DNA of 64,000 bases, from positions 1 to 64,000 of the forward strand of contig NZ_JADEUG010000014.1 in assembly GCF_015163665.1 (NCBI RefSeq), written 5' to 3'. Positions 18,213-26,760 of the stretch are shown piece by piece. The translations under genes were made by a program, and so were the position numbers. The number at the start of each line of letters is the position of its first letter. The stretch's first letter is position 1. The stretch comes from Xenorhabdus sp. BG5. Lineage in GTDB: Bacteria; Pseudomonadota; Gammaproteobacteria; Enterobacterales; Enterobacteriaceae. Under the pieces are notes generated by a model. The model ran no database searches. It saw only the letters and a program-made list of their open reading frames with translations, and was not told where the DNA came from.

Positions 18213-18776
18213 TTATCCTGCAAACATGGCAGCCAGCCATCCCATGACATCGTAGCGCAGGGCATTGAGTGCGTAGAGAATAAGAATGACAATCATGGCA
18301 GAGAAATCAAGACCGCCCATTGAAGGGATAATGCGGCGGATAGGTGCCATGAGTGGTTCAGTTAATTGAATCAGGACATAATCTACAGGGTTGCGTCCCT
18401 GGCTGATCCAGCTTAATAACGCGCGAGCGATCACTAACCAGAATATGAGCTTTCCGGCAGCGGTCAGTAATTCAATCACGCCAAACAAGAATATGGCGCC
18501 GGAAGGAACGAGAAATTGCCCTGTGGCTAACCATATAGGCAACAAGATCTTGATAAGAATCAGCAGATAGGAGAAAAGCACGGACGCGGTATCAATGGGA
18601 CCAATGGCAGGAATGAATCTGCGTAATGGGCGCACCACAGGTTGGGTAATTTTAACAATAAATTGTGAGAATGGATTATAAAAATCGCAACGTGCCCACT
18701 GCATCCAGACACGCAGCAGTAAAACGGCAATATATAACTCCAGAACGGTGAAAAAGACGAAATTTAAGAATTGCAT
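18213..18776 (-). CDS. yggT: YggT family integral membrane protein
   Basis: This 187-residue inner-membrane protein has two YGGT repeats, each with paired hydrophobic helices. The motif FNPFSQFIVKITQPVVRPLR-like (YNPFSQ...P..RPLR) in the first half is mirrored by RNPVDYVLIQLTEPLMAPIR in the second. Members of the family have been linked to osmotic tolerance and, in Gram-positives, to division, but the function in enterics is not settled. It lies between proC and rdgB in the same direction. Confidence 0.93.
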   Translation of the reverse strand: MQFLNFVFFTVLELYIAVLLLRVWMQWARCDFYNPFSQFIVKITQPVVRPLRRFIPAIGPIDTASVLFSYLLILIKILLPIWLATGQFLVPSGAIFLFGVIELLTAAGKLIFWLVIARALLSWISQGRNPVDYVLIQLTEPLMAPIRRIIPSMGGLDFSAMIVILILYALNALRYDVMGWLAAMFAG

Positions 18777-18808
18777 GTAGCAGCCCTGATTGAATTAAAC
18801 CAATTGAA

Positions 18809-19630
18809 TTAAAATAATTTTTCCATTTCCTGTGCTCGGCGGATGGCTCCTTGCATGGCATTGGACACCATTTCAGGCAGCTTGCCTTCATAAAAAATGC
18901 GCAATGCTTCAGCCGTTGTACCGCCTTTAGATGTTACCTGCTCTCGCAGGATAGCAAAAGGAAGATCTTTTTGCGTTTCAGCAAGTTTAGCTGAACCTGT
19001 GGCTGCTTGCAGAACAAGTTCTCTGGCTGTTTCACTGTCAAATCCCAGACGTTCCGCTTCTTGTTGCATCGATTCCATGAACAGGAAGAAATAAGCAGGA
19101 GCACTGCCTGCGATGGCGATAATATCGTTGATACCGTTTTCATCATTTACCCAGCAGACTTTCCCGACACTGCGCATTAGCGATGCTGCAAAGTCGCGAT
19201 CAGCTTGCCCGACATGCTCAGGTGCGAACAATCCACTCATCCCTTGCCCTACAAGCGAAGGGGTATTTGGCATGATGCGGATAATATTAAGATTATCCTG
19301 CAAAAACGTATAAAAACGGGACACTGGAATACCAGCAGCAATAGAAATAACCAGTTTTCCACTGAAATCGACGTATGAATGCAGTGATCTACAAACTTCG
19401 GCCAACATTTGCGGTTTAACCGCCAGGACGATGACATCGGCTTCTTGTGCGTAACGAATATTATCGCCTTGACTATTAATGCCATATTCTTTTGCCAGCA
19501 CATCACGGCGGGTGGTTGTTGGAGAACAGACAGTGATGAGTTCAGCAGGATAATCTTTTCTGACTAACCCGGCAATGATGGCATGAGCCATATTGCCTGC
19601 GCCAATAAAGGTGATTTTACGATTTTCCAT
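18809..19630 (-). CDS. proC: Pyrroline-5-carboxylate reductase
   Basis: ProC reduces 1-pyrroline-5-carboxylate to L-proline with NAD(P)H, the last step of proline synthesis. The 273-residue protein has an N-terminal Rossmann motif (ITFIGAGNMAHAIIAGL) and AVKPQMLAEV, with the C-terminal signature TSKGGTTAEALR. It stands between yggS and yggT, as in Yersinia and Serratia but not E. coli. Proline is the amino acid used by characterised tilivalline NRPSs, though this is a housekeeping gene and no link is implied. Confidence 0.97.
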   Translation of the reverse strand: MENRKITFIGAGNMAHAIIAGLVRKDYPAELITVCSPTTTRRDVLAKEYGINSQGDNIRYAQEADVIVLAVKPQMLAEVCRSLHSYVDFSGKLVISIAAGIPVSRFYTFLQDNLNIIRIMPNTPSLVGQGMSGLFAPEHVGQADRDFAASLMRSVGKVCWVNDENGINDIIAIAGSAPAYFFLFMESMQQEAERLGFDSETARELVLQAATGSAKLAETQKDLPFAILREQVTSKGGTTAEALRIFYEGKLPEMVSNAMQGAIRRAQEMEKLF

Positions 19631-19669
19631 TAGATAATCTCGTCTATTAATCAGTTAATTTCAGGTATG

Positions 19670-20365
19670 TTAAGACTTGTATTGACGGGCACCGAATATT
19701 GCCGTTCCAATCCGAACCAGTGTAGAACCACAAGTAATAGCGGCTTCCATATCATCCGTCATGCCCATTGATAGTGTATCGACTTGGGGATACTGCGCTT
19801 TTAGTTCAATCAAGGCTTTTTCCATTTGGCGAAAAGTGGCTATTTGGCGTTCAAAGTTGCTTTCCTGTGCCGGTATTGCCATCAAGCCGCGCAATACCAA
19901 ATTAGGTAACCCATCAATAGTTGCAGCCAATTCGGTTAACTCTTCCAGTAAAATGCCTGACTTGCTCTCTTCTCTACTAATATTAATCTGGATCAGGACA
20001 TTAAGAGGCGATCTATTTTCAGGACGTTGTTCGTTTAAACGTTGAGCAATTTTTGCCCTGTCAACGGTATGACACCAGTCAAAATTTTCTGCAACCAGAC
20101 GGCTCTTGTTAGATTGTAATGGGCCAATAAAGTGCCACACTAAATCGTCATGGTTATTAAAGTATTGGATCTTTTCAACTCCTTCCTGCACGTAATTCTC
20201 ACCAAATTCCCGCTGACCATTGGCGATGGCTTCTGCGATGGCATCCACAGGTTTGGTTTTACTGACTGCAAGCAAGGTAATTTCTTCTGGAGAACGTTCG
20301 CATTTTTGCGCTGCAAGTGCCATGCGGTTCCTGACATCGTGAAGATTTTGTTCGATATTGTTCAT
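19670..20365 (-). CDS. yggS: PLP-binding protein YggS (PLPHP, PROSC family)
   Basis: This pyridoxal-phosphate homeostasis protein of 231 residues is a TIM-barrel protein without known catalytic activity that buffers free PLP. The Schiff-base lysine lies in ITLLAVSKTKPVDAI near residue 36, and other family segments are FGENYVQEG, WHFIGPLQSNK and LSMGMTDDMEAAI. The start at 20365 leaves only 22 bp to the divergent yggR start, so the two genes must have overlapping promoters. A longer frame to 20479 would overlap yggR and is rejected. Confidence 0.95.
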   Translation of the reverse strand: MNNIEQNLHDVRNRMALAAQKCERSPEEITLLAVSKTKPVDAIAEAIANGQREFGENYVQEGVEKIQYFNNHDDLVWHFIGPLQSNKSRLVAENFDWCHTVDRAKIAQRLNEQRPENRSPLNVLIQINISREESKSGILLEELTELAATIDGLPNLVLRGLMAIPAQESNFERQIATFRQMEKALIELKAQYPQVDTLSMGMTDDMEAAITCGSTLVRIGTAIFGARQYKS

Positions 20366-20387
20366 AGTTGACTCAGGAGATAAAAAA

Positions 20388-21386
20388 ATGAATATGGAAA
20401 AATGGGTGTCCCTTAGTGTAAAGCATAATGCCTCCGATCTGCATCTTTGTGTCGGGCAAGTGCCGGTTTTGCGTATCAATGGTGTGTTATACCCACAGAG
20501 ACAATGTGAGGAAATTCAACCTAATACTCTTATCACGTGGAGTGAAGAAATATTATCGGATACGCAGAAACAGCAGTTACATCAGCACGGTCATGTCGAT
20601 TTTGTGGTGACGATGCCAGATAAACGGCGACTCAGGGGAAATCTATTCTATCAACAATCTCATTTATCATTGGTATTGCGACTGATTGAGAATAAGTGCC
20701 CGACATTGGAACAACTTTATGCGCCTGACATCATCCAGCACCTTACCTTGCAGGAGATGAGTGGATTGATATTAGTGACAGGTGCGACGGGAAGCGGTAA
20801 ATCCACGACGTTGTCAGCTATGATTAATGCGTTGAATAGCCATGTTTGTAAGCACATCATCACGCTGGAAGATCCCATAGAATTTGTTCACCAAAGCCGA
20901 AACTGTTTGATACAGCAAAGGCAGATGGGTAAGGATGTCACGGATTATCAAACCGCGCTGAAAGGAGCATTACGCCAAGATCCTGATGTGATCCTGCTGG
21001 GAGAATTACGGGATAAGGAGACGATCAGGTTGGCTCTGACTGCGGCTGAAACGGGGCATTTGGTGTTGTCGACGCTGCATACCCGTGGCGCCATTCAGGC
21101 GATAGATCGCCTGGTTGATGTTTTTTCCGCAGAAGAAAAAGGTTGGATTTGTAGTCAGTTGGCTGGAAGTTTAAAGGCCGTTATTTCTCAGCAACTGCTT
21201 CCTGCTAAAGAAGGAAGCCGGGTGGCCATTTATGAAATTTTGGTCATCAATCAGGCTGTTAGCCATTTGGTAAGAGAAGGCAAGAATCATCAAATAGCAT
21301 CATTAATGCAGACTGGTGCAAATTGCGGTATGCAGACTTACGAACAAAGCCGACAACAACGTAAGTCGTTGGGGTTGCTGGAATAA
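20388..21386 (+). CDS. yggR: PilT-like ATPase YggR
   Basis: This 332-residue secretion/retraction-type ATPase of the PilT family shows a Walker A motif VTGATGSGKSTTLSAM, an Asp box ITLEDPIEFVH, a Walker B LRQDPDVILLGELRD and a His box TGHLVLSTLHTR. True PilT retracts type IV pili, but enteric YggR has no adjacent pilus operon and its role is unclear. The start at 20388 has AGGAGA seven bases upstream. A truncated prepilin peptidase gene lies 3 kb away, the only other pilus-type gene in the window. A weak hairpin (about 21396-21432) follows. Confidence 0.92.
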   Translation: MNMEKWVSLSVKHNASDLHLCVGQVPVLRINGVLYPQRQCEEIQPNTLITWSEEILSDTQKQQLHQHGHVDFVVTMPDKRRLRGNLFYQQSHLSLVLRLIENKCPTLEQLYAPDIIQHLTLQEMSGLILVTGATGSGKSTTLSAMINALNSHVCKHIITLEDPIEFVHQSRNCLIQQRQMGKDVTDYQTALKGALRQDPDVILLGELRDKETIRLALTAAETGHLVLSTLHTRGAIQAIDRLVDVFSAEEKGWICSQLAGSLKAVISQQLLPAKEGSRVAIYEILVINQAVSHLVREGKNHQIASLMQTGANCGMQTYEQSRQQRKSLGLLE

Positions 21387-21443
21387 ACCGCTTGCAGTAA
21401 CAGCCATGCCTAATGATGAGTATGGCTATTACGAATAGTGCTA

Positions 21444-21866
21444 TTACTGATACCGCTGTTCAAACCAGCTTTCCAGAATAATAACAGCGGAAGTGGCATC
21501 AACCTTACTTTTATTCAGTGCCTTGTAGCCACCGTGATCAAAAAGGTGAGAGCGTGCTTCCACGGTGGTTAATCGTTCATCATGCAGTTCAACTTGTACC
21601 CCGAAACGGCCATGTATGCGATTGGCGAACTTACGGGCTTGTGCGGTGACCAGTTGTTCTGTGCCATCCATATTGAGTGGCAGACCAACAATAACCAGAT
21701 CGGGCTGCCACTCTTTAAGTAGTTTCCCAATAAGTTCCCAATTGGGGGAACCTTCGTTGGCTTTGAAAGAGATTAATGCTCTGGCTGTACCTGTGATTTC
21801 TTGCCCGATGGCAGCGCCAATACTGCGAGTTCCAAAATCAAAAGCGATGATTGTACGGTTTTTCAT
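21444..21866 (-). CDS. ruvX: RuvX/YqgF Holliday-junction-resolvase-like protein
   Basis: This 140-residue RNase H-fold protein, in E. coli called YqgF/RuvX, is implicated in 16S rRNA 5'-end maturation and resolvase-like nuclease activity. It begins [20 protein letters not shown] with the first catalytic Asp (AFDFGxxxIG), then [15 protein letters not shown] with [14 protein letters not shown], and the closing [16 protein letters not shown] with the last acidic residue. Its start shares one base with the yqgE stop, so the pair is coupled. Confidence 0.96.
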   Translation of the reverse strand: MKNRTIIAFDFGTRSIGAAIGQEITGTARALISFKANEGSPNWELIGKLLKEWQPDLVIVGLPLNMDGTEQLVTAQARKFANRIHGRFGVQVELHDERLTTVEARSHLFDHGGYKALNKSKVDATSAVIILESWFEQRYQ

Positions 21867-22429
21867 CAGGCGTGTCCTGCTTGTGATGAGAGATTGTAAA
21901 TATTAATCCCCAGTAAAGAAGCCGCTTCATGCCAGCGGGTAGCGATAGGGATATCAAAAATGATGGAAGGTTCAGCGCTGACAGTAAGCCAACTGTTTTC
22001 CATAATTTCCCTTTCTAACTGACCGGCTTCCCAATTTGAGTATCCAAGTGTCATTAAAACATTTTGCGGTTGGCGTGATGTACCCAGAGCTTCCAGCATA
22101 TCTTTGGATGTTGTGATCATGGTGTGTTCAGAGATCTGAATACTGGAGCTGAAACCTGATTGCGGCGTATGCAAAATAAAACCGTGCTCTTCAGACAGGG
22201 GACCACCCGCCATCACTGGCCGATTGAGATTAATCGTACTGTCTCTATCTTTAGGGGTGATATCTAATTTTTGTAAGATACTTTGGATAGAAACGCTGGC
22301 GATTGGCTTATTGATAATTAAACCCATTGCCCCGTTTTGATCATGTTCGCAGATATAAACCACAGAACGATTGAAATAAGGATCAGAGAGCGAAGGCATG
22401 GCAATAAGAAAATGATGCTGTAGATTCAT
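21866..22429 (-). CDS. yqgE: YqgE/AlgH family protein (DUF179)
   Basis: This 187-residue protein is of the UPF0301/AlgH family, with no established biochemical role. It starts [19 protein letters not shown], followed by [21 protein letters not shown], which is the family signature, then [13 protein letters not shown] and [12 protein letters not shown]. The start at 22429 matches homologues; the open frame to 22504 adds 25 unrelated residues. It lies between gshB and ruvX, as in E. coli. Confidence 0.95.
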   Translation of the reverse strand: MNLQHHFLIAMPSLSDPYFNRSVVYICEHDQNGAMGLIINKPIASVSIQSILQKLDITPKDRDSTINLNRPVMAGGPLSEEHGFILHTPQSGFSSSIQISEHTMITTSKDMLEALGTSRQPQNVLMTLGYSNWEAGQLEREIMENSWLTVSAEPSIIFDIPIATRWHEAASLLGINIYNLSSQAGHA

Positions 22430-22536
22430 GTGTTTTCTGATAATTATTTTGGCAATGTAAGAATGACTGGCCCACAGTATGTGGGCTCTGATTATAAATG
22501 GCAAATATTGTCAGGAAACGAACGTTGTTTGGCCTG

Positions 22537-23496
22537 TTATGCTATCTGTTTTTCCAATCGTTTTTCGATAGCATCCATCAGCATGCCGGTAATAGAGATG
22601 TCAGGGAAAGCTGTTTCTATTTCACGTACACAGGTTGGGCTGGTTACGTTGATTTCAGTTAAACGGTCACCAATGATATCCAGTCCAACAAAAATTAATC
22701 CTTTCTCTTTTAATACCGGAGCAACTGCACGGGCAATTGCCCAATCGCTTTCTGACAATGGGTTAGCCTCTCCACGGCCACCTGCCGCCAGATTACCACG
22801 AGTTTCTCCTTGAGCAGGGATACGAGCTAGGCAATAAGGTACAGGTTCACCATCAACAACCAGTACGCGTTTATCTCCATCTTTAATGGCAGGCAGAAAA
22901 TTTTGTGCCATACAATAACGGTTGCCATGTTCAGTCAGCGTTTCAATAATAACGCCGATATTGGCATCATCTTGTTTCAGACGGAAGATGGAAGCGCCCC
23001 CCATACCATCCAAAGGTTTGAAAATAACATCGCCATGCTTTTGGTGGAATTCGCGTAGTTTTTTGGCACTGCGGGTGACTAGCGTATCGGGTGTCCATTC
23101 CGGGAACCAGGCAGTAAACAGCTTTTCGTTACAGTCGCGCAGGCTTTGGGGTTTATTAACGATCAGGCTGCCTTTGGCTTCTGCCCTTTCCAGAATATAG
23201 GTTGCATAGATGTACTCAGTATCAAAAGGTGGATCTTTGCGCATCAAAATAACTTGCAAAGTATCAAGAGCGATTTCTTGCTCACTGCCAAACTGATACC
23301 ACTGTTGTGGATTTTCTTCTACCGTGAGCAAACGTGTACGGGCGCGAGCCTCCCCTTGATGCAGGTAGAGGTCATGCATTTCCATATAATGGATTTCCCA
23401 TCCGCGTTTTTGTGCTTCCAGCAGCATGGCAAAACTAGTGTCTTTCTTGATGTTGATGGATGAAATAGGGTCCATCACAATACCGAGCTTGATCAT
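22537..23496 (-). CDS. gshB: Glutathione synthetase
   Basis: GshB joins gamma-glutamylcysteine and glycine with ATP to give glutathione. The 319-residue protein (E. coli 316) starts MIKLGIVMDPISSINIKKDT and has an ATP-grasp core with VIFKPLDGMGGASIFR as glycine-rich loop. GGRGEANPLSESDWAIA and GLDIIGDRLTEINVTSPT carry metal and substrate residues. It lies 10 bp downstream of rsmE, the conserved rsmE-gshB pair. Confidence 0.97.
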   Translation of the reverse strand: MIKLGIVMDPISSINIKKDTSFAMLLEAQKRGWEIHYMEMHDLYLHQGEARARTRLLTVEENPQQWYQFGSEQEIALDTLQVILMRKDPPFDTEYIYATYILERAEAKGSLIVNKPQSLRDCNEKLFTAWFPEWTPDTLVTRSAKKLREFHQKHGDVIFKPLDGMGGASIFRLKQDDANIGVIIETLTEHGNRYCMAQNFLPAIKDGDKRVLVVDGEPVPYCLARIPAQGETRGNLAAGGRGEANPLSESDWAIARAVAPVLKEKGLIFVGLDIIGDRLTEINVTSPTCVREIETAFPDISITGMLMDAIEKRLEKQIA

Positions 23497-23505
23497 TTTT
23501 TCTCC

Positions 23506-24237
23506 TTAACCCAGATCACCAAAACGTACTTGCAATGCGGTAATTGCGGTGAGTGCCGTCGTTTCTGTCCTCAAAACACGAGGCCCTAACAGGATATCAG
23601 TAAATTGATATTTTGCTGTCATTTCTATTTCTTCGGTAGACAAACCCCCTTCAGGACCAATCAGCAGGCGTATTTTTTCCACAGGAAGTGGGAGGGTATT
23701 GATGCTATGGTTGGCACGAGGATGCAGATTCAATTTTAGGCTGCCATCGTTTTCTGCGCACCAAGTTTCAAGTGGCATAACAGGGCGGATTTCAGGGATT
23801 CGGTTACGTCCGCACTGTTCACAGGCAGCAATGGCAATTTTTTTCCATTGTTGTAATTTCTTATCCAACCTTTCTGTATCCAGTTTTACGCCACAACGTT
23901 CAGACAGGAGTAGAGTAATCGTGTTGACACCCAATTCAACAGATTTTTGGATTGTAAATTCCATTTTTTCACCGCGGGACATGACTTGCCCTAGATGCAG
24001 GTTCAATGGTGATTCATGATCAGACAATTTGCCATCAAGGATAGACACTTTAACCGTTTTTTTACTGGCATCCGTGATTATTGCATCAAAAACCTGATTA
24101 CTGCCATCAAAGAGTTGCAATGATTGCTCATTATTCATTCTAAGCACGCGACCAACGTGATTGGCAGCGTCATCACTCAAATAAACTTCCACTCCTGTTG
24201 AGAGCCGTTCAGGGTGATAGATGCGGGGTATTCGCAT
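23506..24237 (-). CDS. rsmE: 16S rRNA (uracil-1498-N3)-methyltransferase RsmE
   Basis: RsmE methylates U1498 of 16S rRNA. The 243-residue protein, the same length as in E. coli, has the SPOUT trefoil-knot signature [16 protein letters not shown] and the end [20 protein letters not shown], plus the N-terminal PUA-like part HVGRVLRMN. The start at 24237 ([13 protein letters not shown]) matches the family; 20 further open residues are rejected. In E. coli endA and sprT precede it, but here that synteny is broken. Confidence 0.96.
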   Translation of the reverse strand: MRIPRIYHPERLSTGVEVYLSDDAANHVGRVLRMNNEQSLQLFDGSNQVFDAIITDASKKTVKVSILDGKLSDHESPLNLHLGQVMSRGEKMEFTIQKSVELGVNTITLLLSERCGVKLDTERLDKKLQQWKKIAIAACEQCGRNRIPEIRPVMPLETWCAENDGSLKLNLHPRANHSINTLPLPVEKIRLLIGPEGGLSTEEIEMTAKYQFTDILLGPRVLRTETTALTAITALQVRFGDLG

Positions 24238-24525
24238 ATTCTTTTTTCCTTCTTTTTCCGGATTCTTCCGGCATGGCGCAAACAGCCATATGAACAAATT
24301 GATTCATCATCATGATAAATGAGCGCTGTTTGCGTGATCAAGTTATCTCTTGGCTTAAGGAATACAAAATATCTCTTTGCGAGCTGGTTCGCATATTTAT
24401 TTTATAATTGCTTTTTTAGATAAATTTTTATTGCCAATAACCGGAATGAAAAATTAATATTCATCTTGTCCTGATTGATGTCAGGAAATAAGGAAAGAAG
24501 ATGGTAACAAGGATGTTATTTATAA

Positions 24526-25032
24526 ATGGATTTTAATTTTTTACAGGTGAAAAAAAGGAAGGGTTCTATTTTAATTGACGTAGATTATATAATTGTTATG
24601 TTTTTCTGTAGTACCTTGTTGTTATTGGCCATTATCGATATTAAAACATATTGCTTGCCAGATGTTATCACTCTTCCTTTATTATGGTTTGGGCTTTTGG
24701 TTAATATTGATGGTAATTTAATTCCGATAAAGAGTGCAATATACGGTGCCATATCAGGGTATCTTTTTTTGTGGTCTTTGTATTGGTTGTGTCGATATAC
24801 CTTAAATAAGGAAGGAATCGGTTATGGTGATCTTAAATTAACAGCGGCAATCGGTGCCTGGTTGGGTGTGGAAATGATACCGATATTGATGATAATGGCT
24901 TCATTATCTGGATTGTTTGGGTTTGTAATAATTGGAGTGAAAAGAAAATCTTTTCCTGAGATTATCGCATTTGGGCCTTATTTATGTTTATCCGCGATAG
25001 TATTGCTGGGGTATGGTATTGGCAGAGTATAG
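24526..25032 (+). CDS. Truncated type IV prepilin peptidase-like protein (A24 domain only)
   Basis: This 168-residue membrane protein corresponds to the catalytic half of type 4 prepilin leader peptidases. The two conserved aspartates are visible, in IDIKTYCLPDVITLP and in GYGDLKLTAAIGAWLG, among about five hydrophobic helices. The N-terminal methyltransferase part with its cysteine cluster is missing, so it is either a stand-alone TadV-like protease or a fragment. A better ribosome-binding site (AAGGAAAG) serves an out-of-frame 11-codon ORF at 24501-24536 that overlaps this start, suggesting coupling or a frameshift scar. No pilus or type II secretion genes lie alongside. Confidence 0.75.
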   Translation: MDFNFLQVKKRKGSILIDVDYIIVMFFCSTLLLLAIIDIKTYCLPDVITLPLLWFGLLVNIDGNLIPIKSAIYGAISGYLFLWSLYWLCRYTLNKEGIGYGDLKLTAAIGAWLGVEMIPILMIMASLSGLFGFVIIGVKRKSFPEIIAFGPYLCLSAIVLLGYGIGRV

Positions 25033-25099
25033 TATCATCTGTAAAGTGGTAAATAGATAAAAAATGGCGGAGAGAACAGGAACCTAACCTACGGTACAC

Positions 25100-25346
25100 A
25101 TTCTGTACATGCTAGATGTTAAAAGCATCTAGTTGGTTTAAGCTGCTTTTCTGCATATGCCAGACGTTGGAAGCATCTGTTAGCTTGAGCAGCGCATCCT
25201 GTGTACATTAGATGTTAAAAGCATCTAGTTGGTTTAGGCTGTTTATTCTGTATGCGCTAGACGTTAGAAGCATCTAGTTGGCTTTAAGCTGCTTGCCCTG
25301 CATATTCTAGATGTTGGAAGCATCTGGTTAGCTTTAGGCTGCTGGC
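25100..25346. repeat. Five tandem ~49-bp repeats, each with a hairpin
   Basis: Five head-to-tail units of 48-50 bp carry the core CTAGATG-ttaaaag-CATCTAG, with AGAYGTT starting at 25114, 25162, 25210, 25259 and 25309. Between cores runs GTTGG(C)TTTAAGCTGC followed by a CTGYATAT-like linker. In each unit the two arms can pair as a seven-base stem with a seven-base loop. In unit 2 a T-to-C change in one arm is matched by A-to-G in the other, and unit 5 has a G-U pair, which hints at selection for structure. There are no unique spacers, so this is not CRISPR. I do not recognise the family. Confidence 0.85.
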
Positions 25347-25695
25347 TTATCTCTCCGCTGACTGCAAATTTAAAAAAAGTGAGATTTTTATTCAAGCTGA
25401 TTTATTGGATTATGGACTATTGATCACAACTTAAGTTTATTATTTATTTCAAATTATAAAAAGGCGCTAAATATCACATCAATTAAAAAGTAATTGTGTT
25501 TATTTAATAAGTTTTTTCATTTTTAAAGTTAATGTGTTATCGGTTTTTATATGGGGGTAAATATAAAGTATTAAAAAGGATTTTGATACTGGTTTTATTA
25601 AGAATTGGTGCTGGGGTTTTGTTTTTTATTTTTCGTTTTGGATTCATTAAAATTAAAGAGAGGGAGCATTAAGGTAATATTTCAAAGATGGTTAT
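25347..25695. other. AT-rich gene-free stretch
   Basis: About 350 bp after the repeat array contain no convincing frame on either strand. Runs of A and T dominate. I see no tRNA, no clear promoter pair and no repeat; GTAAATATAAAG and GAGAGGGAGCAT near 25650 resemble ribosome-binding sequence but no gene follows. Confidence 0.6.
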
Positions 25696-25722
25696 ACGGG
25701 CGCTACTATCCGCAACGCCCGT
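25696..25722 (-). terminator. Terminator after the MBL-fold gene
   Basis: ACGGGCG at 25696-25702 pairs with CGCCCGT at 25716-25722 around a 13-base loop, 14 bp past the stop of the leftward MBL-fold gene. The T-tract is poor. Confidence 0.6.
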
Positions 25723-25735
25723 GATGACTTCTAAC

Positions 25736-26620
25736 TTACTGAGGCCACTTCATTTCGCCTTTTAATACTTTGGCACTGAGTTCAAGGCTAGATTCATCAG
25801 CCAAATCTGGATAGTGTTTTTTCATGGCTGCAATCAGCGCATTGGAATCTTTTGCTTTCGGTAACTCTTTTTCCAATGTGGCCAGGTAATTCTGGGTAAA
25901 AGTCACTGAATCCAACGTCATTGATGAGTCCCCCAGATAGTGGCCTGGTACAACAGTTTTAGGTTGCAGGCTCTTGATGCGATCCAATGTTTGTTGCCAA
26001 TGCTGGCGTGATGTTTTGGTCTGGGTATCTGCAATCCATACATGAATATTGTCAGAAACAGTCACACCACCCACAACGGCTTTTAATTTAGGAACCCAGA
26101 CAAAAGTACGATCTGCGGCTGGGCCATTTAAACCTTCAACAATCAGTTTTTCACCATCAACAGTGAAGGAATTTCCTTTCAGTGGCTCTGGTACGACGAT
26201 CTTTTTGGGGGCCTGGTCTGCAAGAATTCCACCCCAATAAGCCAGCTTGCCATCTTTGGTTTCATTGATTGCTTTGATGGTTTCTGGTGATGCGATAACT
26301 TTGGCGTCAGGGAAAGCTTCGGTGATCACATCAAGACCAAAGTAAAAATCAGGATCGGATTGGCTGATATAGATCGTTGTCAGTTTTTTGCTGGTTTGCT
26401 GGATCATTTTTACCAGCTCTTGGGCATCATTTTTCTTAAATTGAGCATCAATCAGGACAACTTCATGATCACCACTAATAATTTCGGAAGAAACAGGAAA
26501 GACACCTCTTTCACCTGGATTGTAAATATCCAATTTCAGATCGGTTGCTTGAGCTATTGAAGCCATCCCCAAGGAGAGTGTCGCTGCCAGAGCGATGTTT
26601 AATGTTGTTTTGCGAGCCAT
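25736..26620 (-). CDS. Exported metallo-beta-lactamase-fold protein with altered metal motif
   Basis: This 294-residue protein has a Sec signal peptide (MARKTTLNIALAATLSLG, cleaved after AQA), so it acts in the periplasm or outside. The MBL fold is recognisable: EVVLIDAQFKKNDAQELV, then ITEAFPDAKVIASPET, VVGGVTVSDNIHVW and TVVPGHYLGDSS. The usual HxHxDH metal-binding motif is replaced by SQSDPDFYF in the equivalent loop after TTIYI, leaving few candidate ligands (the His in PGH and Asp residues). It is either a subfamily with different chemistry or a non-catalytic member. The start at 26620 gives the signal peptide. It is divergent from a LysR regulator. Confidence 0.85.
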   Translation of the reverse strand: MARKTTLNIALAATLSLGMASIAQATDLKLDIYNPGERGVFPVSSEIISGDHEVVLIDAQFKKNDAQELVKMIQQTSKKLTTIYISQSDPDFYFGLDVITEAFPDAKVIASPETIKAINETKDGKLAYWGGILADQAPKKIVVPEPLKGNSFTVDGEKLIVEGLNGPAADRTFVWVPKLKAVVGGVTVSDNIHVWIADTQTKTSRQHWQQTLDRIKSLQPKTVVPGHYLGDSSMTLDSVTFTQNYLATLEKELPKAKDSNALIAAMKKHYPDLADESSLELSAKVLKGEMKWPQ

Positions 26621-26760
26621 CGTCGAATTCCTATAGCAAAAAGCTTGTGTGCTTGAATGGCATGTATGATAAGTTGCATATTCCGATTTAAAAACCCCAT
26701 AACCAGCAACTATTTGTTGCATAAATCGAGTGAATTAGGGCGAAAAATAGGTTAGCCAAA

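Noticed and set aside
25100..25346. CRISPR array
   Set aside because: Units are contiguous, the whole unit is repeated and each holds a hairpin; there are no unique spacers and no cas genes.
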